A DNA stretch of 64,000 nucleotides, taken from assembly GCF_900230225.1 (NCBI RefSeq), contig NZ_OCNH01000001.1, positions 1,922,001 through 1,986,000 on the forward strand, read 5' to 3'. Below the pieces are notes generated by a model. The model was not told the origin of the DNA and searched no databases. It saw only the letters and a program-made list of their open reading frames with translations. This document shows positions 8,663 to 15,918 of the stretch, piece after piece. Each line of letters opens with the position of its first letter. The first letter of the stretch is position 1. The translations under genes and the position numbers were made by a program. Source of the DNA: Spirosoma fluviale. Its GTDB lineage: Bacteria; Bacteroidota; Bacteroidia; Cytophagales; Spirosomataceae.

Positions 8663-8848
8663 ATGCCTACTCACAAAGCCAAGAAGTCCGCTCTCCCTTT
8701 GGTAGTACGGGGACGTAATGCGACAGGTAAAATCATTGAGGGCTCTATTCCGGCCGGTGAGTTACCGACAGAAGACCCAGGCTTGGCTATTCAGAGAATA
8801 TTAGCTAAACACAAAGACATCACTCCCACGCCTATTCTACCTGAATGA
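8663..8848 (+). CDS. Probable antitoxin of a PIN-type toxin-antitoxin pair
   Basis: A 61-residue basic protein directly upstream of a PIN-domain gene, with the stop and next start overlapping as ATGA. The N terminus has a Lys-rich HKAKK segment and a GRNATGKIIEGSIP stretch that could form the short beta strand of a ribbon-helix-helix or AbrB-like DNA-binding fold; the C terminus is Pro-rich and might wrap the toxin. I recognise no specific antitoxin family. The role is inferred from size, position and coupling. Its own promoter lies at 8606-8637. Confidence 0.6.
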   Translation: MPTHKAKKSALPLVVRGRNATGKIIEGSIPAGELPTEDPGLAIQRILAKHKDITPTPILPE

Positions 8849-9297
8849 CCGTTTCCTCACCCACTTCGTTCGTGCTGGTAGATACGGGCGTAATGAGTCG
8901 TTTTTTTCTGAAGAAGCCACAAATTGTCAAAGCCTATACTGAACTGGTGGTCACGGCTGTCCCCGTAATTTCAGCCAGCGTATATATTGAGTTGATGCGG
9001 TGGCTGGTCAATATTCGTGGCCGTGCGATAGACCCGATTACAAAAAGTGAGTTTGACGCTATCCGAAAGCAGTTGGATAAGTATGTGCAGTTAAATCACG
9101 GCGACTGCATTGAGCTCGCGGTAGAAACATGTCGACTTTATCCAGACACTGGCCTTGGCGACTGCTTTACAATTGGAGTCGGGCTGTTTTTGACATACCT
9201 ATTTTTACGCTCAATCCGAAGCACTTTGAACGCGTGCCAGGAGTCCGACTTTATCGGCCTGACAACTCTGACCTTTTGGAAACCAATTAATAGGTAG
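8845..9297 (+). pseudogene. PIN-domain (VapC-like) toxin with a frameshift near the C terminus
   Basis: PIN-domain ribonuclease toxin partner of the 61-residue protein upstream. FVLVDTGVM supplies D13, ASVYIELMR E49 and GLGDCFTIG D106, three of the four acidic metal ligands. After codon 115 the sequence TTTTT (9187-9191) precedes a change of sense: the open frame continues as unrelated residues to the stop at 9295, whereas the next frame from 9192 reads DIPIFTLNPKHFERV and then GVRLYRPDN, the expected last strand of a PIN domain, and stops at 9288-9290. One missing T in the run would restore a protein of about 148 residues. So this is a frameshifted toxin, a sequencing error in a homopolymer, or slippage-dependent expression. 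The last cannot be excluded. Confidence 0.75.
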
Positions 9298-9545
9298 GCT
9301 TCCGGCGACAGGCAGCGCGTCCCGTAGGACAGTCGGCAGCCCAACAACAAGGGGTGTAAAGGTTTCCAGTTGCTCGTGTTCAGTCATCTTGCATCCTCAT
9401 CCATCAGCCCCCTGCAGTCGTTGGGTGGCGGGAACAAGTTGGGAGTCAAAGGCGGGTTACCTGCAACAAGGCGCACGTCTCGACAGGTTAGCTTTGGGTT
9501 TCCAATTCCGGCTTTCGTGCGACAGAGGAAACGCCTTGTAAATTG
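9294..9545 (+). repeat. Island repeat R4, complete copy
   Basis: It begins at the PIN gene stop. Order: GACAGGCAGCGCGTCCC (9307-9323); GCCCAAC (9339-9345); AGGGG (9350-9354) complementary to CCCCT (9409-9413); GTTGGGT (9420-9426); a degenerate second word AACAAGGCGCACGTCT (9465-9480); then CGTGCGACAG (9516-9525) and AAACGCC. The core is 88 bases with outer boxes in perfect attC consensus. The right part aligns closely with R1. Confidence 0.8.
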
Positions 9546-9563
9546 AGACTAAATATTTTTTAA

Positions 9564-9851
9564 ATGAATGAGCAGGACAACAAGAAAGCTCTTAAACGCC
9601 AGTACAAACAGCAGCAGTTAGACGAGTTTCGCCAGTCATTACCTATGTCAGTTGTCCTGTTCGAGCAACTGTTCGACTTCTTGGATAAGAACCTTGACGA
9701 AGAGTCAGTAGCAGACTTTAACTTAACTCAACAGTTCTGCATTGAAAACGAAGTTGATTTTGAACCACTAAAAAATTGGCTTGTCGGGAACGGTACAGGA
9801 GACGACTCGGAGGTATTGTGGAACCTTGAGGAGCAATTTGAAAAGCTGTAA
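9564..9851 (+). CDS. DUF2695-like small protein
   Basis: A 95-residue acidic cytoplasmic protein. A charged N-terminal helix (KKALKRQYKQQQLDEF) is followed by SLPMSVVLFEQLFDFLD and, near the end, a segment WLVGNGTGDDSEVLWNLEE that matches in shape the closing segment of DUF2695 proteins, in which a WL..NGGYCDCEVL-like stretch precedes a final EE. In this copy the Cys residues of that stretch are replaced (GDDSEV). DUF2695 proteins are small, of unknown function, and often found in accessory regions of Bacteroidota. It sits alone between repeats R4 and R5. No clear promoter is visible in front of it. Confidence 0.65.
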   Translation: MNEQDNKKALKRQYKQQQLDEFRQSLPMSVVLFEQLFDFLDKNLDEESVADFNLTQQFCIENEVDFEPLKNWLVGNGTGDDSEVLWNLEEQFEKL

Positions 9852-9853
9852 TT

Positions 9854-9945
9854 CAAGGTAGCGGACGACAGATAGCACGCTTTGAAAGATGGTTTTCAGC
9901 CCAACTACCCCCGTGTTCTGGCAAACAAACTTCCGAAAGTGTAAA
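9854..9945 (+). repeat. Island repeat R5, left half only
   Basis: Decayed copy just after the DUF2695 gene: GACAGATAGCACGCTTT (9867-9883) and GCCCAAC (9899-9905) keep the same 32-base spacing as in R2 and R4, followed by CCGTGTTC, which also occurs in R2 and R4. No GTTGGGT partner or second 17-base word follows, though a weak GACAGGACAAACG occurs at 10008. It marks the right end of the array. Confidence 0.65.
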
Positions 9946-10055
9946 GTTTTAACATTATGATCGCCAGTGTATTAAGGCATTGTATATCTCCCAATATACC
10001 TTTTCGCCGACAGGACAAACGGGCTCGAAAGCCAACAAAGATTGATGTTTCAAGT

Positions 10056-10247
10056 ATGAAAAAACTGATAGCTTTTTCCTTCGTATTGTTACTGGTAAGT
10101 TGTCTGCCTTCCCGACAAGCTAGCCAAACGTCGTACCGTAAAAGCAACTTGCTAGGTGGTCGAGGTGGTGAGGGCGGCAAAGGAATGGCCGGTGCTGGGT
10201 CAAAAGGACAGGATGGCAAAGGAGGTATAACCGGTATCAAACCGTAA
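10056..10247 (+). CDS. Small Gly-rich lipoprotein
   Basis: A 63-residue protein beginning MKKLIAFSFVLLLVSC, a lipoprotein signal with the lipobox LVSC (Cys16). The mature part has a short polar stretch and then a Gly/Lys-rich tail (GGRGGEGGKGMAGAGSKG). The ATG at 10056 is chosen over an upstream in-frame ATG at 9957 because it starts exactly at the signal peptide. The protein is too short to hold an enzyme. It may be a surface or toxin-like lipoprotein, or the truncated end of a longer gene. It is the last unit of the island. Confidence 0.5.
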   Translation: MKKLIAFSFVLLLVSCLPSRQASQTSYRKSNLLGGRGGEGGKGMAGAGSKGQDGKGGITGIKP

Positions 10248-10657
10248 ACTTTGTTACCAGACGCTATTGGTCAGCTTTTGGCGGTCTACTTGTCTCTAAC
10301 GGGAAAACAGCCGGGGTACAACTGACTCGCTGCGGTCAAAATTTCAGCCCGGAAATAAGGAGAGAGTGGCCGCCTTGCAAGGCAAGGCTACCGGCTGGCG
10401 ACGGAGTCACAGATATTCATTTCTCCGAAAAACTGGTAAAGGATTTGCCGTCGTAAGGCTACAGGCCGATGTTTCTGGTACCCAGCCAAATATTCCCGGC
10501 TCTATCATCTACCAGGCACCAAACGCCATCGTCTGTCTGCCGCTAGTGCATTATAAATGAAGTTCAGGACCAATGAGCCGTAAATAGTTTATCGGGTTTT
10601 CAAAGTAAAACAGGCACCGGATAGACTTTACCCTGTACTGATCATTGCTTACTCAAA
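10248..10657 (+). other. Gap after the island; possible gene remnant
   Basis: No intact gene. A 64-codon frame from a GTG at 10366, preceded by AAGGAG, runs to 10560 and ends with a plausible protein-like stretch, but it matches no family known to me and other frames are broken. It may be a decayed coding region at the island boundary. Confidence 0.3.
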
Positions 10658-12364
10658 ATGCCATTACGTTCTAGAGATTGGTTTGGCCGCACCGGAAAAG
10701 ACGGCTTTATATATCGTGCCTGGATGAAAAATCAGGGGTTTCCGCATCATGAATTTGAAGGAAAGCCCGTTATCGGCATTTGTAATACCTGGTCGGAGCT
10801 GACACCCTGCAACGCCCATTTTCGTGAACTGGCCGAAGCCATCAAACGCGGAGTATGGGAAGCGGGCGGTTTTCCGCTGGAGTTTCCGGTGATGTCGCTG
10901 GGCGAATGTCAGATCAAACCCACGGCGATGCTGTTCCGTAACCTGGCCAGTATGGACGTTGAAGAAAGCATTCGGGGTAATTCCATCGACGGGGTTATCC
11001 TGATGTGCGGCTGCGACAAAACCACGCCATCGCTGGTGATGGGTGCGTGTAGTGTCGATATTCCGACGATGGTGGTGTCGGGTGGGCCGATGCTGGCCGG
11101 CCGTTTTCAGGGCCGGAAGATCGGGACGAGCGACCTCTGGCGCTTTGCCGAATCGTTCAAAATGGGAGAGATGAGCCAGGCCGAGTTCGTGGCCGCCGAA
11201 GCCAGCATGGCCCGTAGTCAGGGTCACTGCGCCGTGATGGGGACCGCCAGTACCATGGCCGCTATGGTCGAGTCGCTTGGGTTGTCGTTGCCGGATAACG
11301 CCACCATCCCTGCCGCCGACTCACGCCGGAAAGTGCTGGCCCATATGACCGGTGTCCGAATGGTTGAGTTGGTGAAGGAAGGCACCAAGCCATCGCAGAT
11401 ATTGACCCGTCAGGCGTTCGAAAATGCCATCATGGTCAATGCGGCTCTGGGTGGATCTACGAACTTTATCCTGCACCTGACGGCCATTGCCGGACGGGTG
11501 GGTGTCGATTTATCGCTGAATGATTTCGATACCTTATCGGCAAAGATTCCCCTGCTGGCAAATCTGCAACCCTCCGGTGAACACTTCGTCGAAGATTTAT
11601 TTTACGCCGGTGGTCTGCCCGCCATTATTCGCGAACTGCGGAATGTGCTTAATAATGACGCTCTAACGGTAAACGGGAAGTCGATCGGTGAAAACTGCGC
11701 CGACGCCAAATGTTACGATCCGGCCGTTATTGCCTCGGTCGATCAGCCGTTCAAGCCGGAGTCGGGCGTGGCTGTACTGCGGGGTAATCTCTGCCTCAAC
11801 GGCGCCGTTATTAAGCCTTCGGCGGCAACACCTGCCCTGATGCAGCATACCGGCCGGGCCGTTGTGTTTGAGGATATCGACGATTACAAAGCCCGCATCG
11901 ACGATCCGAATCTGGATGTCGACCCTGGCTGTGTACTTGTCCTGAAAAACGTGGGTCCCAGAGGGTATCCCGGCATGCCCGAAGTAGGCAATATGCAACT
12001 GCCTGCGAAGATTCTGGCGCAGGGCGTCCATGACATGGTGCGTATTTCGGACGGGCGCATGAGTGGTACCGGTTTTGGTACCGTGGTGCTGCACGTTTCA
12101 CCGGAATCGGCCGTGGGAGGTAATCTGGCGCTGGTGCAAAACGGTGACCTGATCACCCTCGATGTAGAGAACCGGAGTTTACACCTGCACGTGTCGGATC
12201 AGGAACTGGCGGGCCGTCTGGTGCATTTCAAGCCACTCGATTTGGGGTACGACCGCGGATATGTAAATCTATACATCCGGCATGTGACCCAAGCCCACGA
12301 AGGTGCCGATTTTGACTTTCTGCGGGGTGGCTCCGGCAGCGAAGTGAAGCGGGATTCGCACTAG
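10658..12364 (+). CDS. IlvD/Edd-family sugar-acid dehydratase (L-arabinonate dehydratase-like)
   Basis: An iron-sulfur dehydratase of the IlvD/Edd family, which converts 2,3-dihydroxy acids to 2-keto-3-deoxy acids. Three Cys at positions expected for the cluster are present: C51 in ELTPCNAHF, C119 in LMCGCDKTTPS and C191 in SQGHCAVMG. The opening RSRDWFG and the WMKNQG and ICNTWSELTP segments are more like pentonate dehydratases such as L-arabinonate dehydratase than the branched-chain enzyme IlvD, and the 568-residue length also fits. Nearby genes for a sugar dehydrogenase and an SDR support a role in non-phosphorylative sugar oxidation. The exact substrate is inference. A strong hairpin follows the gene. 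Confidence 0.85.
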   Translation: MPLRSRDWFGRTGKDGFIYRAWMKNQGFPHHEFEGKPVIGICNTWSELTPCNAHFRELAEAIKRGVWEAGGFPLEFPVMSLGECQIKPTAMLFRNLASMDVEESIRGNSIDGVILMCGCDKTTPSLVMGACSVDIPTMVVSGGPMLAGRFQGRKIGTSDLWRFAESFKMGEMSQAEFVAAEASMARSQGHCAVMGTASTMAAMVESLGLSLPDNATIPAADSRRKVLAHMTGVRMVELVKEGTKPSQILTRQAFENAIMVNAALGGSTNFILHLTAIAGRVGVDLSLNDFDTLSAKIPLLANLQPSGEHFVEDLFYAGGLPAIIRELRNVLNNDALTVNGKSIGENCADAKCYDPAVIASVDQPFKPESGVAVLRGNLCLNGAVIKPSAATPALMQHTGRAVVFEDIDDYKARIDDPNLDVDPGCVLVLKNVGPRGYPGMPEVGNMQLPAKILAQGVHDMVRISDGRMSGTGFGTVVLHVSPESAVGGNLALVQNGDLITLDVENRSLHLHVSDQELAGRLVHFKPLDLGYDRGYVNLYIRHVTQAHEGADFDFLRGGSGSEVKRDSH

Positions 12365-12389
12365 ATTAGCCTCCCGGCTTAAAAAGACC

Positions 12390-12456
12390 AGTTATCATAA
12401 AAAAGACCTATAGCTACGCATGAAAAATGTAGCTGTAGGTCTTCTTTATGATAACT
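12390..12456 (+). terminator. Long hairpin after the dehydratase gene
   Basis: Two 28-base arms (12390-12417 and 12429-12456) are complementary except for two positions and enclose an 11-base loop. The arm contains AAAAAAGACC, so the opposite arm ends in a T-rich stretch. It lies 25 bases after the stop codon and probably ends transcription before the next promoter at 12504-12537. Confidence 0.7.
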
Positions 12457-12503
12457 AACTAATTTTATGAATCAATTATTTGTATATACTTCTTGTTTAA
12501 ATA

Positions 12504-12537
12504 TTAGGTTAAAACTGGTCTTTCAGCACTAATTTTG
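12504..12537 (+). promoter_or_regulatory. Promoter of the sugar dehydrogenase gene
   Basis: TAATTTTG at 12530-12537 fits the -7 consensus TAnnTTTG; the upstream element is a weak TTAG at 12504-12507 with a 22-base spacer. If used, transcription would start near 12544, which favours the ATG at 12572 over that at 12548. Confidence 0.45.
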
Positions 12538-12571
12538 TGGAAGTTACATGTTCGCCACACACTTTGACCGT

Positions 12572-13900
12572 ATGATCCGTAATTTATTCCTTCTCCTGTT
12601 TGTCTGTTCGAAACTAATGGCGCAGGCACCCCGACTCACATTAGAGTTGGCTGCTTCCGGTTTTTATCGCCCCTGTGATGTAGCCGTACTGAGTGACACA
12701 AAATTTCTGGTTGCGCAAACTGATGGCAAAGTTAAGCTGGTAAAAAACGGGCAGATGTCAACCTTTCTGGACATTGGCAGTAAGATAGATGATCCGGACT
12801 GGGGAGGCATATTTGGTATTACCCTGCATCCTCAATACGATACAAACGGGTATATCTACGTCCATTATTCCCGGAAAGGCGATATGGCTTCCCTGATTGC
12901 CCGATTCACGAGGAACAGCACCAATCCCGACGTAGCCGATCTGAGTTCAGAAGCCATTATTTTTACGGTTGCTTACCCAAACGGAGGGCACCGGTCAGGA
13001 CGGATTGGATTCGGTCCGGATGGTTACCTCTACATCACAACGGGCGACTCATCGCCTGGTTCCCGCAACTCAATTGGTGATCCCAACAAACTGGCTCAAA
13101 ATCTCACGGACCTACACGGGAAATTACTGCGGATAGATGTTAATGGTGGCTTCCCCTACACCATACCTCCAACAAACCCATTTGCCAATCCTGGCGATGG
13201 TGTGCCGGACGAACTGTATGCCTTGGGGCTCCGTAATCCGTGGCGCTGGAGCTTTGACCGGCAAACGGGCGATTTCTGGCTGGGCGATGTTGGGCAGGAT
13301 GACTGGGAGGAGTTGAATTTTACCAGTGCCAACGCACCCGCCCCGCAAAATTATGGCTGGCCCTGTTTTGAAGGAAGCCATGCCTATAACGCAACCTGCG
13401 CTCCGGGTAGCAGCTACCATATGCCCCTGCTGGATTATGCCGGCTACAGCTCCGGCCGGGATGCCAGCATAACGGGAGGCTTCGTGTATCGGGGAAGTAA
13501 ATATCCTTCTTTAAAAGGCTGGTACGTGTATGCCGATTATTCACGAGGCATCTACTGGACGTTGAAACGGGAAACCACGGGTACGTTTCAGACGATTCAG
13601 CAGTCGATTTCCATTGCATCGAATCCTGTGTCATTCGGCGAGGGCCCGGATGGTGAATTGTACGTAATCTCGTTCTTTGATGGCAAGTTGTATCGGATCA
13701 ACGTGTATACCATTCAGAGTGTCCAAAATGGTAACTGGAATAGCCCATCAACCTGGAATTGCAACTGTGTTCCCACGTCTGCCGATGAGGTAACCGTCTC
13801 AACCGGGCATACGGTTACAGTTAGCCAACCTTCAATGGCTAAGTTATTGGTTATGAAGGGAAAGATTCAGGTCGCTACCGGTGGCAAGTTAACTTTTTGA
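12572..13900 (+). CDS. PQQ-dependent glucose/sorbosone dehydrogenase-like secreted protein
   Basis: A six-bladed beta-propeller of the soluble aldose sugar/L-sorbosone dehydrogenase family, which oxidises sugars outside the cytoplasm with PQQ. Features include a signal peptide (MIRNLFLLLFVCSKLMAQ), GIFGITLHPQY, GGHRSGRIGFGPDGYLYIT with the conserved His-Arg pair, ALGLRNPWRWSFD, GDVGQDDWEE, NYGWPCFEG and FGEGPDGELYVISF. The last 65 residues (NGNWNSPSTWNCNCVP and HTVTV) are a beta-rich Trp-containing module common at the ends of exported Bacteroidota proteins. The start at 12572 was chosen for the signal peptide and promoter position. Expected to be periplasmic. Substrate is unknown. Confidence 0.85.
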   Translation: MIRNLFLLLFVCSKLMAQAPRLTLELAASGFYRPCDVAVLSDTKFLVAQTDGKVKLVKNGQMSTFLDIGSKIDDPDWGGIFGITLHPQYDTNGYIYVHYSRKGDMASLIARFTRNSTNPDVADLSSEAIIFTVAYPNGGHRSGRIGFGPDGYLYITTGDSSPGSRNSIGDPNKLAQNLTDLHGKLLRIDVNGGFPYTIPPTNPFANPGDGVPDELYALGLRNPWRWSFDRQTGDFWLGDVGQDDWEELNFTSANAPAPQNYGWPCFEGSHAYNATCAPGSSYHMPLLDYAGYSSGRDASITGGFVYRGSKYPSLKGWYVYADYSRGIYWTLKRETTGTFQTIQQSISIASNPVSFGEGPDGELYVISFFDGKLYRINVYTIQSVQNGNWNSPSTWNCNCVPTSADEVTVSTGHTVTVSQPSMAKLLVMKGKIQVATGGKLTF

Positions 13901-14015
13901 CCAAAAAAGGACTAACCCAAAGTTCTTCCAAAGAGTAAAAGCCGCAAAAACGGGCTTCTACCAAAAAGCAGGTAACTTTCAGGCTAATCAGGCTGGTCGA
14001 AGACTAACCCATTTT

Positions 14016-14792
14016 ATGATTGATTTTAGTAAACAAACGGTGCTCATCACCGGGGCCGGCCAGGGCATTGGGTTCGCCATTGCGCGGGCGCTGGTTCAGC
14101 AGGGGGCCAACGTAGTGCTCAATGATTTTGATGAAACACTGGCACAAAGCGCGGTAGCAGCTATTCAGAAGGAGCAGAAAGTCGGCCAAACAGGTCAATG
14201 TATTGCCTGCCCCGGCGATGCGTCAGACGTCGTTTTCATCCAGCATATGGTCGATACCACCGTGAGTACGTTCGGGTCGCTGGACATTGCCATTGCCAAC
14301 GCGGGCATCACTATTTTTGGTGATATTTTCACGACAACACCCGAAGCGTTTCAGAAAATAGTGGATCTTAATTTGCGGGGTAGCTTTTTTCTGGCGCAGC
14401 TTTCCGCCAAACAAATGCGGGAGCAGGGGCGGGGAGGAAGTGTATTATTTATGTCGTCGGTGGTGGGGCATCAGGCGCATCCGGGCCTGCCAGTCTACAG
14501 CATGACCAAAGCGGGTCTGGAGATGCTGGCCAAGCAACTGGTCATTGATTTCTCGCCCCTGGGTATCACCGTCAACGCCATTGCGCCGGGCGCTACCCTT
14601 ACCGAACGAACCCTGGACGACCCAACATACGTCCCAATCTGGTCACGCATCACCCCGATGGGGCGCCCCGCCACAGTGGATGACATTACCAATGCGGCCT
14701 TATTTCTGGTATCGCCTGAATCCCGGCACATCACCGGCCAGAGTCTGGTCGTCGATGGCGGCTGGACAAGCATAAGCCCCCCGCCGGTTTAG
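14016..14792 (+). CDS. Short-chain dehydrogenase/reductase
   Basis: A classical SDR of 258 residues with the NAD(P)-binding TGAGQGIG (12-19), NAG (95-97), and the catalytic Ser148, Tyr161 and Lys165 (YSMTK). Asp37 near the end of strand two (LNDFDE) suggests a preference for NAD(H). C-terminal HITGQSLVVDGGWT is the usual family ending. SDRs of this type often oxidise sugars or sugar acids, and the position near the sugar-acid dehydratase and sorbosone-type dehydrogenase suggests a shared pathway, but the substrate is not readable from sequence. A long shared hairpin follows and separates it from the convergent DMT transporter gene. Confidence 0.88.
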   Translation: MIDFSKQTVLITGAGQGIGFAIARALVQQGANVVLNDFDETLAQSAVAAIQKEQKVGQTGQCIACPGDASDVVFIQHMVDTTVSTFGSLDIAIANAGITIFGDIFTTTPEAFQKIVDLNLRGSFFLAQLSAKQMREQGRGGSVLFMSSVVGHQAHPGLPVYSMTKAGLEMLAKQLVIDFSPLGITVNAIAPGATLTERTLDDPTYVPIWSRITPMGRPATVDDITNAALFLVSPESRHITGQSLVVDGGWTSISPPPV

Positions 14793-14794
14793 TC

Positions 14795-14878
14795 AATTTT
14801 GAATGCGTGAATGATAGAATGAGTGAATAGCTGCTGCCCGTTTTATTCACTCAGTCTATCATTCACGCATTCAAAATT
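14795..14878. repeat. Long word-type inverted repeat between convergent genes
   Basis: The arms AATTTTGAATGCGTGAATGA... and its complement extend over about 35 bases at each side with one mismatch region, enclosing GCTGCTGCCCG. The right arm overlaps the stop codon of the minus-strand transporter. It contains the same 22-base word (14807-14828) as the hairpin at 27355-27411, 12.5 kb away. It can serve as a two-way terminator but has no pure T run. Confidence 0.75.
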
Positions 14879-15797
14879 ATTTCCTCCCCAGCGTAATCAG
14901 CACCACGCCCACCAGAGCGATGGTAGCACCGAGGAACGACTGGCTGGAGAAAATTTCTCCGGCGAAGGTTGTACCGAGTAACATGGCCACAACCGGGTTG
15001 ACAAAGGCGTAGGTCGACAGCAGTTGCGGGCTGGCGTTGCGGGCCAGCCACGAGTACGAAGAAAAGCCGATGATACTCCCAAAAATAACCAGGTAGATCA
15101 TGGAATAGATGGCTTTGGGCGGTGCGTGGAAAATGCTGAACAGGGTGACCGGCTCCAGAGCTAAACTGACGGGTAACAGGATAAGACCACCCAATATCAT
15201 TTGAATACCGCTCGAAATGGTAGCGGATGGCAGCGACAGGCGGGGCGTTAACAGCGTACCGACTGCCCACGAAAAGTTACCAAGAGCTACCAAAGCGAAG
15301 CCAATCAATTTGGCGTCGATGCCGCTCGTGCTTTCCATTTTATCCGGTTTCACCAACAGGAAAATACCGATCAGGCCAATGGCTAGTCCGGTGAGGGCCA
15401 GGTTGCTGGGGCGTTTACGACCAAACGATACCCAGTTGAGGGAAAGCAGAAAAACCGGTAATAAACCACCCAGCAAAGCCGCCATACTACTCGGGATATA
15501 CTGGATACCCATCGATAAACAGCCATTGGCAATACTTAGCAGCAGGACGCCAATGATGGCGGATGATTTCCATTCGGCAAGGGTGGGGCGGGGTGTGCCG
15601 GTCAGGCGTGCATAGCCGTAAAGAATCGATCCTGATACCAGATAACGCGCCGAAATCATGTATAAGGGGGGCATCCGTTCAGTCATGAAGTGAATGAACA
15701 TGTAGGTTGACCCCCATAAAATATAGACAGAGATTAGGTTCGCCCAGAGAGTGACGGGGTTTGGGTTGGTAGATACGGGAGAGGTAACGGCTTGCAT
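14877..15797 (-). CDS. EamA/DMT-family transporter
   Basis: An integral membrane protein of 306 residues with about ten hydrophobic segments arranged as two EamA repeats, characteristic of drug/metabolite exporters. The first repeat begins with VYILWGSTYMFIHF and the second with LVALGNFSWAVGTLL; the ISARYLVSG segment after the first helix pair is common in the family. Substrates range from amino acids to nucleotides and drugs, and none is indicated here. It converges on the SDR gene and is separated from it only by a hairpin whose arm includes its stop codon. Confidence 0.88.
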   Translation of the reverse strand: MQAVTSPVSTNPNPVTLWANLISVYILWGSTYMFIHFMTERMPPLYMISARYLVSGSILYGYARLTGTPRPTLAEWKSSAIIGVLLLSIANGCLSMGIQYIPSSMAALLGGLLPVFLLSLNWVSFGRKRPSNLALTGLAIGLIGIFLLVKPDKMESTSGIDAKLIGFALVALGNFSWAVGTLLTPRLSLPSATISSGIQMILGGLILLPVSLALEPVTLFSIFHAPPKAIYSMIYLVIFGSIIGFSSYSWLARNASPQLLSTYAFVNPVVAMLLGTTFAGEIFSSQSFLGATIALVGVVLITLGRK

Positions 15798-15918
15798 GCG
15801 AACAGAGACTGATAATGCTGACGTAACACCAACAGGCTCAGTTTCTATCCGTTAGATGATCTATTTTTAATGCTTTCTGGAATTGATTATAAAAATTCAT
15901 GTCAAAATTTAACCAGCC

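Noticed and set aside
3447-9945. CRISPR array interpretation of the island repeats
   Set aside because: The repeats are long, spaced by whole genes and not by 30-40 base spacers, and no cas genes are present.
3447-10247. Insertion sequence or prophage interpretation of the island
   Set aside because: No transposase, integrase, capsid or terminal inverted repeat pair was found inside the window.
10366-10560. 64-codon frame with GTG start and AAGGAG
   Set aside because: Bacteroidota rarely rely on Shine-Dalgarno sites, the product matches nothing known, and the frame could arise by chance in this GC range.
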